A stretch of 34,046 nucleotides of DNA from Rhodothermales bacterium (GTDB taxonomy: Bacteria > Bacteroidota > Rhodothermia > Rhodothermales > Bin80): assembly GCA_012271205.1 (NCBI GenBank), contig JAAXGT010000175.1, positions 1 to 34,046 of the forward strand. Direction: 5' to 3'. Below, piece after piece: positions 15,773 through 25,053 of the stretch. Positions within the stretch are counted from its first letter, which is position 1. The number at the start of each line of letters is the position of its first letter. The notes beneath the pieces are model-generated. The model ran no database searches and was not told the DNA's origin. It worked only from the letters and a program-made list of their open reading frames with translations. A program made the translations under genes and the position numbers.

Positions 15773-18700
15773 CAGTTGCGGGTAATGGTTTCGCTGAGGT
15801 TGAAAAGCAGATTCGCCACGATTGTCCAAGCCGCATGTGCAGCTGTATCCGCTGGCAGCGTGGTCGATGAGGCACCAACACTCAGGATGGCACGGCTGCG
15901 GGCCGGATTGGCCTCAAATACGTGCATCTCCTCCGCAAGGCGGGCCTCCAGACGTTGCTGTTCCTCCTGGTCGGGTTTCCGGCTCGTCACCGCCTCGAAC
16001 GCATACGCAATTCGCTCCTCCTCATCTGTGGTGCGGAGTATTCGTGCCGCAAAAGCACGGCTGGCCTCAACAAATTGCGGATCGTTAAGCAGCACCAGTG
16101 CCTGTAAGGGCGTGTTTGTGTTTTCGCGCTGTACTGTACAGACTTCCCGCGTTGGCGCATCAAACACCATCATGCCCGGTGGAGGGGCCGTGCGTTTCCA
16201 GTACGTGTACAGACTGCGGCGGTAGAGTTTTTCGCCATGGTCCTGTACAAAGGTTTGGGCCGTAGCGGGCGTGCTCCCGTAATGACTGACTTCTTTCCAA
16301 AGCCCGGCAGGCTGGTAGGGACGCACACTGGGGCCGCCGAGTCGGCGTACCAGCAACCCGCTTACAGCCAATGCCTGATCGCGAATGAATTCGGACTGGA
16401 GCCTGAACCGTGGACCGCGGGCAAGGAGGATGTTTTCCGGGTCACGCGTTGTTTGCTCCGGTGTGGTACTACTCGATTGCCGGTATGTAGCACTCATTAC
16501 GATAGTCTTTAGAAGTGCCTTTGTGTCATATCCGGAGTCTGCAAATGTGACGGCCAGCCAGTCCAATAGCGCGGGATGCGACGGCAAAGTGCCCCGTGCA
16601 CCAAAGTCCGCTGGCGTAACGACGAGCCCACGCCCAAACAGCATTTGCCAGAATCGGTTGACTGAAACGCGGGCGGTCAGTGGATGGGAGGGGTCCATCA
16701 ACCACTCGGCCAGCTCCAGCCGTGATGCATTATCCGGCAGTGGTGGAAGCCAGGATGGTACACCGGCCGGCACAGAATCCGTGGGCTGGTCGTATTGACC
16801 CCGGTACAGGATGCGGGTCGGACGCGGCTTGTCCGCCATGGCCATGATCATTGTCGGGTGCGGCTGTGTGAGGATGCGAAGCCGGTCTTCCAGGTTTGCG
16901 ATTGCGTGACGCACAGGCGCCGCCTCTTCAGCCTGCGCATAGAAGGTCTCGCGCAAAAGGTTCGAATCCCCGTCGTCATCAAGCAGCGCACGCTCCACTT
17001 CCGGGGGAAGCGTAGGGCCGTCATCGATGCCCTCCATGGCCAATACTCGAAAATGTCTCGCCACCTGCCGGTTTCCAGCACCAAAATTCAGCATTACGGT
17101 AAGATGCGGCGCTTCCCTCGCATCAAGTGGCGTATCAAATGTCAGCGTCAGGTGTACCGGTCGACCCCGTAGCGGACCGGGTGACCAGCCATTGTGACGC
17201 CGGTCGTCCAGCACGTTCTCCGGAGAGTATTCTGAATGCGCATGCGAAGCTGTGACGCGTGCCAGTTCCAGTGTGTTGTGAAAGTCCACTTGGTCAGCCG
17301 GAAGCGCGCCAGCGCGTACATGGACACTAGTCATGACGAAGGATCGGGGCAAAACGTGATCCCCATGTCCAAGTGCGCCGGAAGGTTCATGCGGATAGAA
17401 AGTCACGCGCAGTCCCGTGATTGCGGCATCCAGCTCTTCGGGCATGGTCAGCGACACGTTGTACGCGGCAAGGTATGCCGGCTCATCAATTCGCACCGAG
17501 CCATCGGGCTGCACTTCGCCTGTGTATCCGGAATTGGGCGTAGTCACCTTTGTGGCCTGCAATGGATGCAACTGCAGATTCTGCCCTCGTAAGCGGAGCA
17601 GTCTCCGCTCACGCTCTTCCCAAATGCCTTGGGCCCAATGCGTACGGCTGGTTTCGGCGTGCAACAATGCCAATTCGGCCCTTACCTGTTCAATTTCGAC
17701 TTCTGTGGCAAGAGGGGTCAAGGTTTCCAGTCGTGGCACCGCGTTTATGCCGCCGTCTCCGTCCAGGCCGCGTTCGGGCACACTGTTGAAAAAGGCGAAA
17801 AGGCGGTAGTAATCGCGTTGAGTAATAGGATCGTACTTGTGGTCGTGGCACTGGGCGCACGCAAACGTCAGCCCCAGAAAGACCTCTCCCGTTGTTTTGA
17901 CACGGTCGGCGACGTAGTTCACCAGGTTTTCCTCCGGGATAGTGCCGCCTTCATGCGTAATCATGTGATTCCGGTGAAACCCTGTAGCCAGGCGCTGCGC
18001 ATCGGTTGCTTCAGGCAACAGGTCACCTGCGAGCTGCTCGATTACGAAGTCGTCGAATGGCTTGTTGGTATTGAAGGCGTTGATGACCCAGTCCCGCCAG
18101 AGCCACATATGCCGTCCGCCGTCTATGGAATAGCCATTCGTATCCGCGTAGCGTGCCAAATCCAGCCAATGCACGGCCATGCGTTCGCCAAAGTGGGGCG
18201 ACGCCAGGAGCCGATCTACCAGATGCTCATAGGCATTGGGCCGGGTATCAGCCAGAAACGCGCGCACGTCCTCCACCGGTGCTGGCAATCCTGTGAGATC
18301 TAGGTGCAGTCGGCGAATCAATGTACGCCGGTCAGCTTCTCTCGCGGGTTCAAGTCCCTCTCGCTCCAGTCGCACCAAGACAAAATGGTCGACTTCATTA
18401 CGCACCCATTTTCGCTGACGGATTCGGGGCAACTCCGGCAGGCCGGGGTAATAAGCGACCAGTGGGGCTTCCACTTGGCGCCTTGCGCGACCCAACTCAA
18501 AAGCGTCTGGATTTCGGACTCAGTGAGAGTGTGCCGGGTTTCTGGCGGCGGCATGCGCTCCTGTGGACGTTTGTGCGTAATGCGACGCACAAGTTCGCTG
18601 GCACTTGGATTGCCCGGCACAATGACACGCCGCGTGGTATCGTTCCGCAGCGGAGCGTACAGCCCCGCTTCCGTGTGCAGACTTAATTCGGCTTCACGGC

Positions 18701-18857
18701 TTTCCGGGTCCGGACCATGACAGGCATAGCAGTTGTCCGCCAAAATGGGCCGGACATCGTAGTTGTAATCCACCACCAGATGGGCATCCTGCAAGCAGCC
18801 CGCGGTAAAAAGTGCCAGTAGCAGCGGACCCAGCGTCCTTTGGTCCCCGAGCCTCAT
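15772..18857 (-). pseudogene. PSCyt1-DUF1549-DUF1553 (PSD1) cytochrome-like protein, split by one frameshift
   Basis: Two overlapping frames (18857-18318 and 18495-15772) together make one protein of about 1,030 residues. The first has a lipoprotein signal (lipobox FTAGC) and the planctomycete cytochrome C domain with haem motif CYACHG and RMPPPETRHTLTE. The second has DUF1549 (IRRLHLDLTGLPAPVEDV, CAQCHDHKYDPI) and DUF1553 (HPLTARVSVNRFWQMLFGRG, LPSHPALLDWLAVTF, REVCTVQRENTNTPLQAL). Homology crosses from one frame to the other between PHWSLITP and LPELPRIR, near 18443-18448; one base seems to be missing within ACCCCGG. The family binds haem and is thought to work on extracellular polysaccharide or sulfated sugars, but its reaction is unproven. 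The ATG at 18857 overlaps the stop of the glutamyltransferase gene. The frameshift may be real, programmed or a sequencing error. Confidence 0.82.
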
Positions 18858-20689
18858 TACCAAGCTAAGCCGTAATCCTCGCCATGGTTACTGGCGCCTC
18901 CCCACATGGTCCCGTGTTCGCGGTCAAAATAAATCGCGGTGATAGGGCCGGACGTGCGGGCACGGAAAGTCAGCCTATAGCCCATTTTACGCAATTCCTG
19001 GCGTACCCAGTCCGGCACGCCGTCATGCAAAAGCAGGCGGCCAGGCCAATTCTCGTGTTCTCCGAAGGAGCCTCTGAGCTGAGAGCTGTTGATATTGGCA
19101 GCCTCGACGGCTTCCTGTACATTCATGTCGAACTCGACCATGTTCAAAAAGAACTGCAGCAGATTTTGGTCTTGGCTGTCTCCGCCCTGCACGGCAAAGG
19201 AGAGATAGGGTTTGCCATCCTTGAGCGCCATGCCAGGTGTAAGTGTTGCTCTTGGTCGTTTGCCCGGCTCTGCGACGTTAAAGGGATTCTCGGCGGGGTC
19301 CAGAACGAAGCTTTGCATGCGCTGGCTGAGCCCAATACCCGTACGGCCCGCAATCGTGGCCGGAATCCAGCCGCCGCTGGGCGTTACGGACACAACCCAG
19401 CCTTCGGCATCCGCGGCTTGGATCGAGGTGGTGCCGGCGTAGAAATCCTCGTCAAAGGTCGTCTCATCGCTTGTCGTCTCTTCGAGTACAGCCCAGTCCT
19501 TTAAATACTCCAGATACGGGTTTTCCTCCCCTTGGAAGGGATAGGGATCACCGGGCTTTGCCTCGGCATTATTCTTTGTCCAGTCAATTTCTTTCGCGCG
19601 TTCCCGGGCGTATTCTTTGGAAAGGAGACCTGCAAGCGGCTCTTCCGGCGGGAAGTAGGGGTCGCCGTAATAGAAGTCACGATCAGCAAAAGTCAGGTTC
19701 ATGACCTGGTAGAGCGCGTGAATGTAACGCGCACTGTTGTAGCCCATAGCCTGGAGATCCATCTCCTCCAGCATGTTAAGCGCCTGCAGCATGACCGGGC
19801 CTTGCACCCAAGACGTGAGCTTGTATACCTGAACATCCTTGTAGTCCGTTGTGACAGGCTCCTCAATGTAGACTTGCCACTTGTCCAGATCAGCCATCGT
19901 GATAAGGCCGCCCTGTTCCTGCGTGCCGCGCACAAGCTCTTCGGCGATATCGCCGCGATAGAAGCGGTCATAGGCAGCATAGATGGCTTCCTTGCGCGAC
20001 TTGCCGGCAGCTAGGGCTTCGGCTTCAGCCTCCACCAGTTTGCGCAGAGTGCGGGCCAGCTCGGGCTGGCGGAAAATCTCGCCGGTGGCCGGTGCCTCAT
20101 ATTCCTCTCCTAGGTGCGGCAGAAAGACCTCTTTGGAATAGGGCCATTCCTTGATGCGCTCCTTGTGCTGCTCAATGCTTAGTGAAGCCTCCTCTTCAAT
20201 GGGATACCCGTCAGCCATCTGGATGCTGGGCATGAGAACGTCTGCGAGCCTCAGCGTGCCATACTCGGCGAGCATGACCATGAGTCCGCCAGGTGTGCCG
20301 GGTGTGACCGCCGCGAGTGGACCGAACTCCGGCGGGTATTTCAAGTCCTTTTGCTTGTAGAAGTTGGCAGTTGCTCCGGCAGGAGCTATGCCCAGTGCAT
20401 TAATGCCAACAACCTTGCCTGTATTTGGATTATAAATCAGGGCTTGAGTTTCGCCGCCCCAGCTCAGAACATCCCACATGGTGCTGGTGGCACCGAGCAT
20501 GGCACAGGCCGCGTCTACTGCATTTCCTCCCTTGGCAAACATCATGACACCCGCGGTGGCTCCAAGGGGCTTGCCCGTTATGGCTACCCAATGCCGGCCA
20601 TGCAAGACGGGCTTTGCGGTGCGCTGGGCCGTGGCAGGTAGTACCACCAGGGTCAGAACAGAGAAATGAAGGAAGCGAAGACAAGGCAT
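18857..20689 (-). CDS. Gamma-glutamyltransferase-family protein (exported)
   Basis: This Ntn-hydrolase of the gamma-glutamyltranspeptidase family has 610 residues counted from ATG at 20689. That start is preferred over 20737 because it gives a clean signal peptide, MPCLRFLHFSVLTLVVLPA. Family motifs include GNAVDAACAMLGATSTMWDV, PGTPGGLMVMLAEYGT, the nucleophile region FYAGTTSIQAADAEGWVVSV and the late glycine motif SFAVQGGDSQDQNLLQFF. The nucleophile should be the first Thr of GTTS, about residue 420, after autocatalytic cleavage. The usual TTH is TTS here. Known enzymes hydrolyse or transfer the gamma-glutamyl group of glutathione in the periplasm; some relatives are cephalosporin acylases, so the substrate is open. 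Its stop overlaps the start of the cytochrome-like gene (TAATG), so it heads this operon. The same stop could bring readthrough coupling. Confidence 0.88.
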   Translation of the reverse strand: MPCLRFLHFSVLTLVVLPATAQRTAKPVLHGRHWVAITGKPLGATAGVMMFAKGGNAVDAACAMLGATSTMWDVLSWGGETQALIYNPNTGKVVGINALGIAPAGATANFYKQKDLKYPPEFGPLAAVTPGTPGGLMVMLAEYGTLRLADVLMPSIQMADGYPIEEEASLSIEQHKERIKEWPYSKEVFLPHLGEEYEAPATGEIFRQPELARTLRKLVEAEAEALAAGKSRKEAIYAAYDRFYRGDIAEELVRGTQEQGGLITMADLDKWQVYIEEPVTTDYKDVQVYKLTSWVQGPVMLQALNMLEEMDLQAMGYNSARYIHALYQVMNLTFADRDFYYGDPYFPPEEPLAGLLSKEYARERAKEIDWTKNNAEAKPGDPYPFQGEENPYLEYLKDWAVLEETTSDETTFDEDFYAGTTSIQAADAEGWVVSVTPSGGWIPATIAGRTGIGLSQRMQSFVLDPAENPFNVAEPGKRPRATLTPGMALKDGKPYLSFAVQGGDSQDQNLLQFFLNMVEFDMNVQEAVEAANINSSQLRGSFGEHENWPGRLLLHDGVPDWVRQELRKMGYRLTFRARTSGPITAIYFDREHGTMWGGASNHGEDYGLAW

Positions 20690-20752
20690 GGCAGATTGTG
20701 TCAGATGGTACTGGAAAGGTACCACAACCGACCGCATTCATGCCGCCCCGAT

Positions 20753-22012
20753 TTAGAGCTTGTGCTGTCTTTGAGGGATGTCTTCTACGTTGGTGAGCTG
20801 GTGTCCCATGCGGTCGCGTTTAACGCGGAGGTAAACCGCATTTTCCGGGTTGGCGGGTGCCTCGATCGGGACACAGCCGACGATCTCCAGGCCATAGCCA
20901 TGAAGTCCGACGCGCTTGGTCGGATTATTCGTCATAAGTGTGAGCTTGCGGATTCCCAAGTCGCGCAGAATCTGACAGCCAATCCCGTAATCACGGTGAT
21001 CCATGTCATACCCCAGCGCTTTATTGGCCTCTACCGTGTCCATGCCCTTTTCCTGAAGCTCATAGGCACGCAGCTTGTTAAGCAGACCGATGCCGCGTCC
21101 TTCCTGCTTCATATAAAGTACGACCCCCCGTCCGGCGCTCTCCACGCGACGCAGAGCCATATGCAATTGGTCGCCACAGTCGCAGCGCAAGGAGCCAAAC
21201 AGGTCCCCAGTGGCGCACTGGGAATGTACACGTGTGAGCACGGGTTCGTCCTCCGTCCACGTACCCTTGCAAATTGCCAAATGCACATCACCGTTCGTTT
21301 GGTCTTCGTAAGCGACGAGGCTGAATGTGCCAAATCTGGTCGGTAGGTTTACTTGCGCCCTCCTGCGTATGAGGCTCCGCCGGGCCATTCGGTAGGCTAC
21401 CAAGTCACTGATTGTGACGATACGCATGTCCCGCTTGCGGGCAATTTTCATAAGTTGTGGCACACGTGCCATAGACCCGTCTTCGTTCATGATTTCCACG
21501 AGGACACCAACGGGATCCAATCCGGCTATGCGCACGAGATCCACGGTGGCCTCGGTGTGGCCGGTGCGGCGCAGGACACCGCCTTTTCGGGCAATCAGGG
21601 GAAAGACGTGCCCGGGCCTGGCAAAATCCTCCGGTTTAGCATCGGGGTTGGCAAGTGCACGGATGGTATGTGCACGGTCCGGGGCACTAATGCCGGTTGT
21701 GGTGTTGTGCCGGTAGTCGACGGAGACGGTCATAGGCGTGCTGTAGAGCCCTGTATTGGTGGGTACCATGGGTTCCAGCTGCAGCGCCGCTGCACGCTCC
21801 GGGGACATGGGTACGCAAATGAGCCCCCGGCCTTCTGTGGCCATAAAGTTGACCAACTCGGGCGTAATGGTGGATGCCGCGCCTACGAAATCGCCTTCGT
21901 TTTCACGATCCTCGTCATCTACCACAATAACCAGGCGGCCTGATTTAATATCGGCCACGGTGGCTTCAATGGAATCAAAAGAGTTTAGCCTGCGCTCACC
22001 GCCGGGTGCCAT
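20753..22012 (-). CDS. ribBA: Bifunctional DHBP synthase / GTP cyclohydrolase II
   Basis: The 419-residue protein carries both entry reactions of riboflavin biosynthesis. Residues 10-210 are RibB, making 3,4-dihydroxy-2-butanone 4-phosphate from ribulose 5-phosphate: VIVVDDEDRENEGDFVGAA, GRGLICVPMS, FPLIARKGGVLRRTGHTEA. Residues 215-410 are RibA, opening GTP: VHSQCATGDLFGSLRCDCG with the zinc cysteines, then QEGRGIGLLNKLRAY and MTNNPTKRVGL. All catalytic segments look intact, so both activities are expected in the cytoplasm. It lies 49 bases after yajC on the same strand and 63 bases ahead of the glutamyltransferase gene. No FMN riboswitch is recognisable in front of it, and no other rib gene is in the window. 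Confidence 0.96.
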   Translation of the reverse strand: MAPGGERRLNSFDSIEATVADIKSGRLVIVVDDEDRENEGDFVGAASTITPELVNFMATEGRGLICVPMSPERAAALQLEPMVPTNTGLYSTPMTVSVDYRHNTTTGISAPDRAHTIRALANPDAKPEDFARPGHVFPLIARKGGVLRRTGHTEATVDLVRIAGLDPVGVLVEIMNEDGSMARVPQLMKIARKRDMRIVTISDLVAYRMARRSLIRRRAQVNLPTRFGTFSLVAYEDQTNGDVHLAICKGTWTEDEPVLTRVHSQCATGDLFGSLRCDCGDQLHMALRRVESAGRGVVLYMKQEGRGIGLLNKLRAYELQEKGMDTVEANKALGYDMDHRDYGIGCQILRDLGIRKLTLMTNNPTKRVGLHGYGLEIVGCVPIEAPANPENAVYLRVKRDRMGHQLTNVEDIPQRQHKL

Positions 22013-22061
22013 GCGTAATGCGTTTGGATTGCGGACGGGGCATTATTCGGACAAAATGCGT

Positions 22062-22382
22062 TTAGTTCGCTTTCTGGCTCTTTGGGTTGACATTGGCCAG
22101 CGAGTTCTTTTCGAAGCGTAATTTGACGCCCGACGAGACTTCTGCCAGGACACTGGTCTCGTCAACCTTGGTGACAATACCGTGTATGCCACCGGAGGTG
22201 ATGATGCGATCATCTTTGGCGACAGCGGCAATCATGGCTTTGCGCTGTTTTTCACGCTTCTGCTGCGGGCGGATGATGAAAAGATAGAAGACCAAAAAAA
22301 TGCCAATCAAAGGCAGAAACAGGCCCATTCCTCCCAAGGGGTTCGCAGCTTGTTGCACGGCAGGCAAAAAAAGGGTTTCCAT
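22062..22382 (-). CDS. yajC: Preprotein translocase accessory subunit YajC
   Basis: The 106-residue protein has one N-terminal membrane helix (GMGLFLPLIGIFLVFYLF) followed by IIRPQQKREKQRKAMIAAV and a soluble domain with DRIITSGGIHGIVTKVDE, the diagnostic YajC signature. YajC binds SecDF and the SecYEG translocon in the inner membrane. ATG at 22382 is chosen over the longer frame from 22415, because it gives the usual short N-terminus and leaves the SRP RNA outside the gene. It is followed by ribBA after 49 bases. secDF is not in the window. Confidence 0.95.
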   Translation of the reverse strand: METLFLPAVQQAANPLGGMGLFLPLIGIFLVFYLFIIRPQQKREKQRKAMIAAVAKDDRIITSGGIHGIVTKVDETSVLAEVSSGVKLRFEKNSLANVNPKSQKAN

Positions 22383-22420
22383 TGAGATTTTACAAGTGTT
22401 ACGGGTTGGAGGCAAAAAAA

Positions 22421-22523
22421 GAAGGGTAAGCGACCCACATCGCGTCGCTACGACCTCCTACCGCTGCTGCCTTCCGGCCCTGACGGGGTTCAGAGGGAGC
22501 TGACCGTGTGGGACTCACCCTTC
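22421..22523 (-). ncRNA. ffs: Small bacterial SRP RNA (4.5S type) with terminator T-run
   Basis: On the - strand the segment contains GTCAGGGCCGGAAGGCAGCA, the Ffh-binding domain IV with its GGAA tetraloop and the conserved asymmetric loop (AGCAGC). Both ends close into a long stem: GAAGGGT at 22523-22517 pairs with ACCCTTC at 22427-22421, and CCCACA with TGTGGG inside it. The size, about 103 nt, matches the short SRP RNA without an Alu domain. The - strand continues with seven T residues (22420-22414), so the end stem may also serve as intrinsic terminator. This RNA and Ffh target nascent inner-membrane proteins to SecYEG. It lies between priA and yajC; exact ends are estimates. Confidence 0.93.
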
Positions 22524-22567
22524 GCATTTGGTGTACCGCAGGACCTTAGCGCAGTTCCTGTATAAAA

Positions 22568-25039
22568 CTAGTAGAGACCGCCGGAATCTACGCTGATTCC
22601 GACGCGGTAGCCATAGGCCGGCGTACCGGCATCACGAGTAACCGCCCGCAAGTCATTCTGCAAACCTTGATAGCGCTTTGGTGCCTTGATCAAAATTTGA
22701 TATCGATACTGGTTTTTGACTCGCGCGACAAACGCGGCTTCAGGACCGAGAACGGCGACCTCCTTGGGTAGCCGCTTCGACAATGATGCGTGCCATTTAT
22801 GCGCCAATGCGGCTGTGGTCTTCTTGTGGTGCCCCTTGAATTCAATGCCTACAACGCGACTGTACGGCGGATACCTGAGTGCCGCGCGCTGCTGCATCAA
22901 AATGGCGGCAAATCCTTCAAAATCATGTCGGACCAGATGTTGATAGACCTCATGGTGCGGCTGGCGTGTCTGCAGCAGGACCTCTCCCCTTAGCGCCGCC
23001 CGTCCAGCCCGTCCAGCTACCTGCATAAGAAGTTGAAAAGTACGTTCCTCGCTGCGAAAGTCAGGTAGTCGCAGACCCAAATCACTGTTAATGACACCTA
23101 CGAGTGTTACACGTTCGAAGTCCAGTCCTTTGGCCACCATTTGTGTGCCCACCAAAATATCTGCTTCGCCCCGCCCGAAGCTGCCAAGTATGGTGTAATG
23201 AGCGTCCTTGCCCCGGGTTGTATCCAGATCCATCCTGGCGATTCTGGCCTCAGGAAAGTGATCCGCCAGATCTTCTTCAATACGTTGCGTACCAGAACCA
23301 AGTATTCCGAAATCATGGCCTGTGCACTTGGGGCATTGGGAGCTTGGCGATTCCCGGTGTCCACAATAGTGGCAGCGCAAGTCTCCGGTGGCCTTGTGAT
23401 AGGTTTGGGACACCGAGCAGTTGGGGCACTGCGGCACAAATCCGCAGAGCTGGCACTCGTAGATGGGCGCAAATCCGCGCCGATTCTGCAGTATAATTAT
23501 CTGTTCCTCCCGCGCCAGACGCTCACGGACGGCTTGGATCAGCGGCATAGAAAGCGTGCCCGCGAGCAGGTTATTCTTTCGCTCGTGCCCCAGATCTATT
23601 ATGCGCACGTTCGGAAGCGGCGCGGCCGCATATCCGGGCACAGGCACGCGCTCCTTCATGGACAGTAAGGTGTACTTGCCATCCAGTGCGTTGCCAAGGG
23701 ATTCCAGTGACGGAGTCGCCGACCCGAGTACACAAACGGCATGCTCCATTTGGGCCCGCTTGACAGCCACGTCCCGCGCATGATAGCGTGGCGCAGGATC
23801 CTGCTGTTTATAGGAAGATTCGTGTTCCTCATCAACCACGATAAGGCCGATATTGGACAGTGGGGCCAGAATGGCGCTTCTCGGTCCGACCACCACACTG
23901 TACCGGCCAATCTGAATGTGTCGCCACGCGTCAAAACGTTCGCCGTAGCTCATTCGCGAATGAATGACGGCCACCTTGTCTCCAAAGCGGGCGCGGAAGC
24001 GTGCCACGGTTTGCGGCGTCAGGGCGATTTCCGGGACAAGCACGAGTCCCGCCTTTCCGCGCTCCAGTACCGTGTTGAGTGCCGCCATATAAACCTCGGT
24101 TTTCCCGCTTCCAGTGACGCCATGTAGCAGAAAAGTTCTGAATTGGCCCGCCGTAACGGCTTGTTGCAGGGCGTGCAAGGCGGTTTTCTGCGACGGATGA
24201 TAGTCCGGTGGTATGCTGCGGGTTTGGGGCGCGCGTTCCAAGGCTGCTGGTTTTCGGATGATTTCGCGCTCCATGAGTAACAGCATTCCCTTACCGACGA
24301 GCGAATCAACGCTGGATCTTGCAGCATCTGCCCGCACGAGCACATCCCGGAGGAGCGGTTCCTCTTCGCCAGCTTCAAAACAGGCCAGAAGGGCATCAAA
24401 TATCGCCTTCTGCTTTGGGCCGCGCACTTGCTGTCGAAGGTCTTTCAGTCCGCTGATACTGCGAAACGGGGGCGCGATTTGCACGTATTTCGCGCGCAGG
24501 ACCTTAACCTTGGGGCCTCTCAGAGTCCGGCGTAGCATTACGGCCCCGGCTCGCCCGGCGCGGCGAAGCATCCCGTGCGTTATCCTGAGACCCGCGTGTC
24601 TCAGGCCACGAAATGTGGCTTGGCGGTGCCTTACGAGATAGTCTCTCAATTCAGTCGGCAGGCCTTTCCAGGCGTCGGGAGAGTCAGTCTTCAGCGCGAT
24701 TAGCAGGACTTCCTCTGGCCACAGCCCCGCGGGCAATGCAGCACGCAGAACTTCCCCCCAGCCGCATACATAGTAGTTCGCCATCCACTGCGTAAGGGCA
24801 AGTATTTCGCGACTGGCTACCGGCTCCACGACGGCCAGGTCTCTCACGTATTTATACTTGTCCTCCTCTGCGAAATGCGTGTGAGTACGGGCGGTAACCA
24901 CCCCGGACATTAGGCGCTGGCGCACCGGCACCACGGCCAGCGATCCAACGTGAACAAATTCTTCCAATGCGTCCGGTAACAGATACGTATAGACCGTATC
25001 TAAAGAAAGCGGCAAGGCAACATCGACCTGCACCGGCAT
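22568..25039 (-). CDS. priA: Primosomal protein N' (replication restart helicase PriA)
   Basis: The 823-residue PriA restarts stalled replication forks by unwinding DNA 3'-5' and leading DnaB back on. The N-terminal DNA-binding domain has DVALPLSLDTVYTYLLPD and VGSLAVVPVRQRLMSGVV. The helicase core has Walker A LLHGVTGSGKTEVYMAAL and the DEEH box LIVVDEEHESSYKQQDPAPR. The zinc-binding insertion has cysteine pairs CQLCGF, CPNC, CHYCG and CPKC, and the last helicase motifs are QMVAKGLDFERVTLVGV and QLLMQVAGRAGRAAL. ATG at 25039 is preferred over 25108 because the family starts at this point. It follows the acetyltransferase gene by 14 bases, so the two may be co-transcribed. The SRP RNA lies 44 bases downstream. 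Confidence 0.95.
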   Translation of the reverse strand: MPVQVDVALPLSLDTVYTYLLPDALEEFVHVGSLAVVPVRQRLMSGVVTARTHTHFAEEDKYKYVRDLAVVEPVASREILALTQWMANYYVCGWGEVLRAALPAGLWPEEVLLIALKTDSPDAWKGLPTELRDYLVRHRQATFRGLRHAGLRITHGMLRRAGRAGAVMLRRTLRGPKVKVLRAKYVQIAPPFRSISGLKDLRQQVRGPKQKAIFDALLACFEAGEEEPLLRDVLVRADAARSSVDSLVGKGMLLLMEREIIRKPAALERAPQTRSIPPDYHPSQKTALHALQQAVTAGQFRTFLLHGVTGSGKTEVYMAALNTVLERGKAGLVLVPEIALTPQTVARFRARFGDKVAVIHSRMSYGERFDAWRHIQIGRYSVVVGPRSAILAPLSNIGLIVVDEEHESSYKQQDPAPRYHARDVAVKRAQMEHAVCVLGSATPSLESLGNALDGKYTLLSMKERVPVPGYAAAPLPNVRIIDLGHERKNNLLAGTLSMPLIQAVRERLAREEQIIILQNRRGFAPIYECQLCGFVPQCPNCSVSQTYHKATGDLRCHYCGHRESPSSQCPKCTGHDFGILGSGTQRIEEDLADHFPEARIARMDLDTTRGKDAHYTILGSFGRGEADILVGTQMVAKGLDFERVTLVGVINSDLGLRLPDFRSEERTFQLLMQVAGRAGRAALRGEVLLQTRQPHHEVYQHLVRHDFEGFAAILMQQRAALRYPPYSRVVGIEFKGHHKKTTAALAHKWHASLSKRLPKEVAVLGPEAAFVARVKNQYRYQILIKAPKRYQGLQNDLRAVTRDAGTPAYGYRVGISVDSGGLY

Positions 25040-25053
25040 GCAGTACCCGGAAG

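Noticed and set aside
18335-18372. tRNA-like 3' half on the + strand (GGGTTCAAGTCCCTCTCGCT)
   Set aside because: No matching 5' acceptor or anticodon arm lies upstream, and the T-arm pairing has a mismatch. On the other strand it encodes EGLEPAR, a conserved part of the DUF1549 protein, so the likeness is chance.
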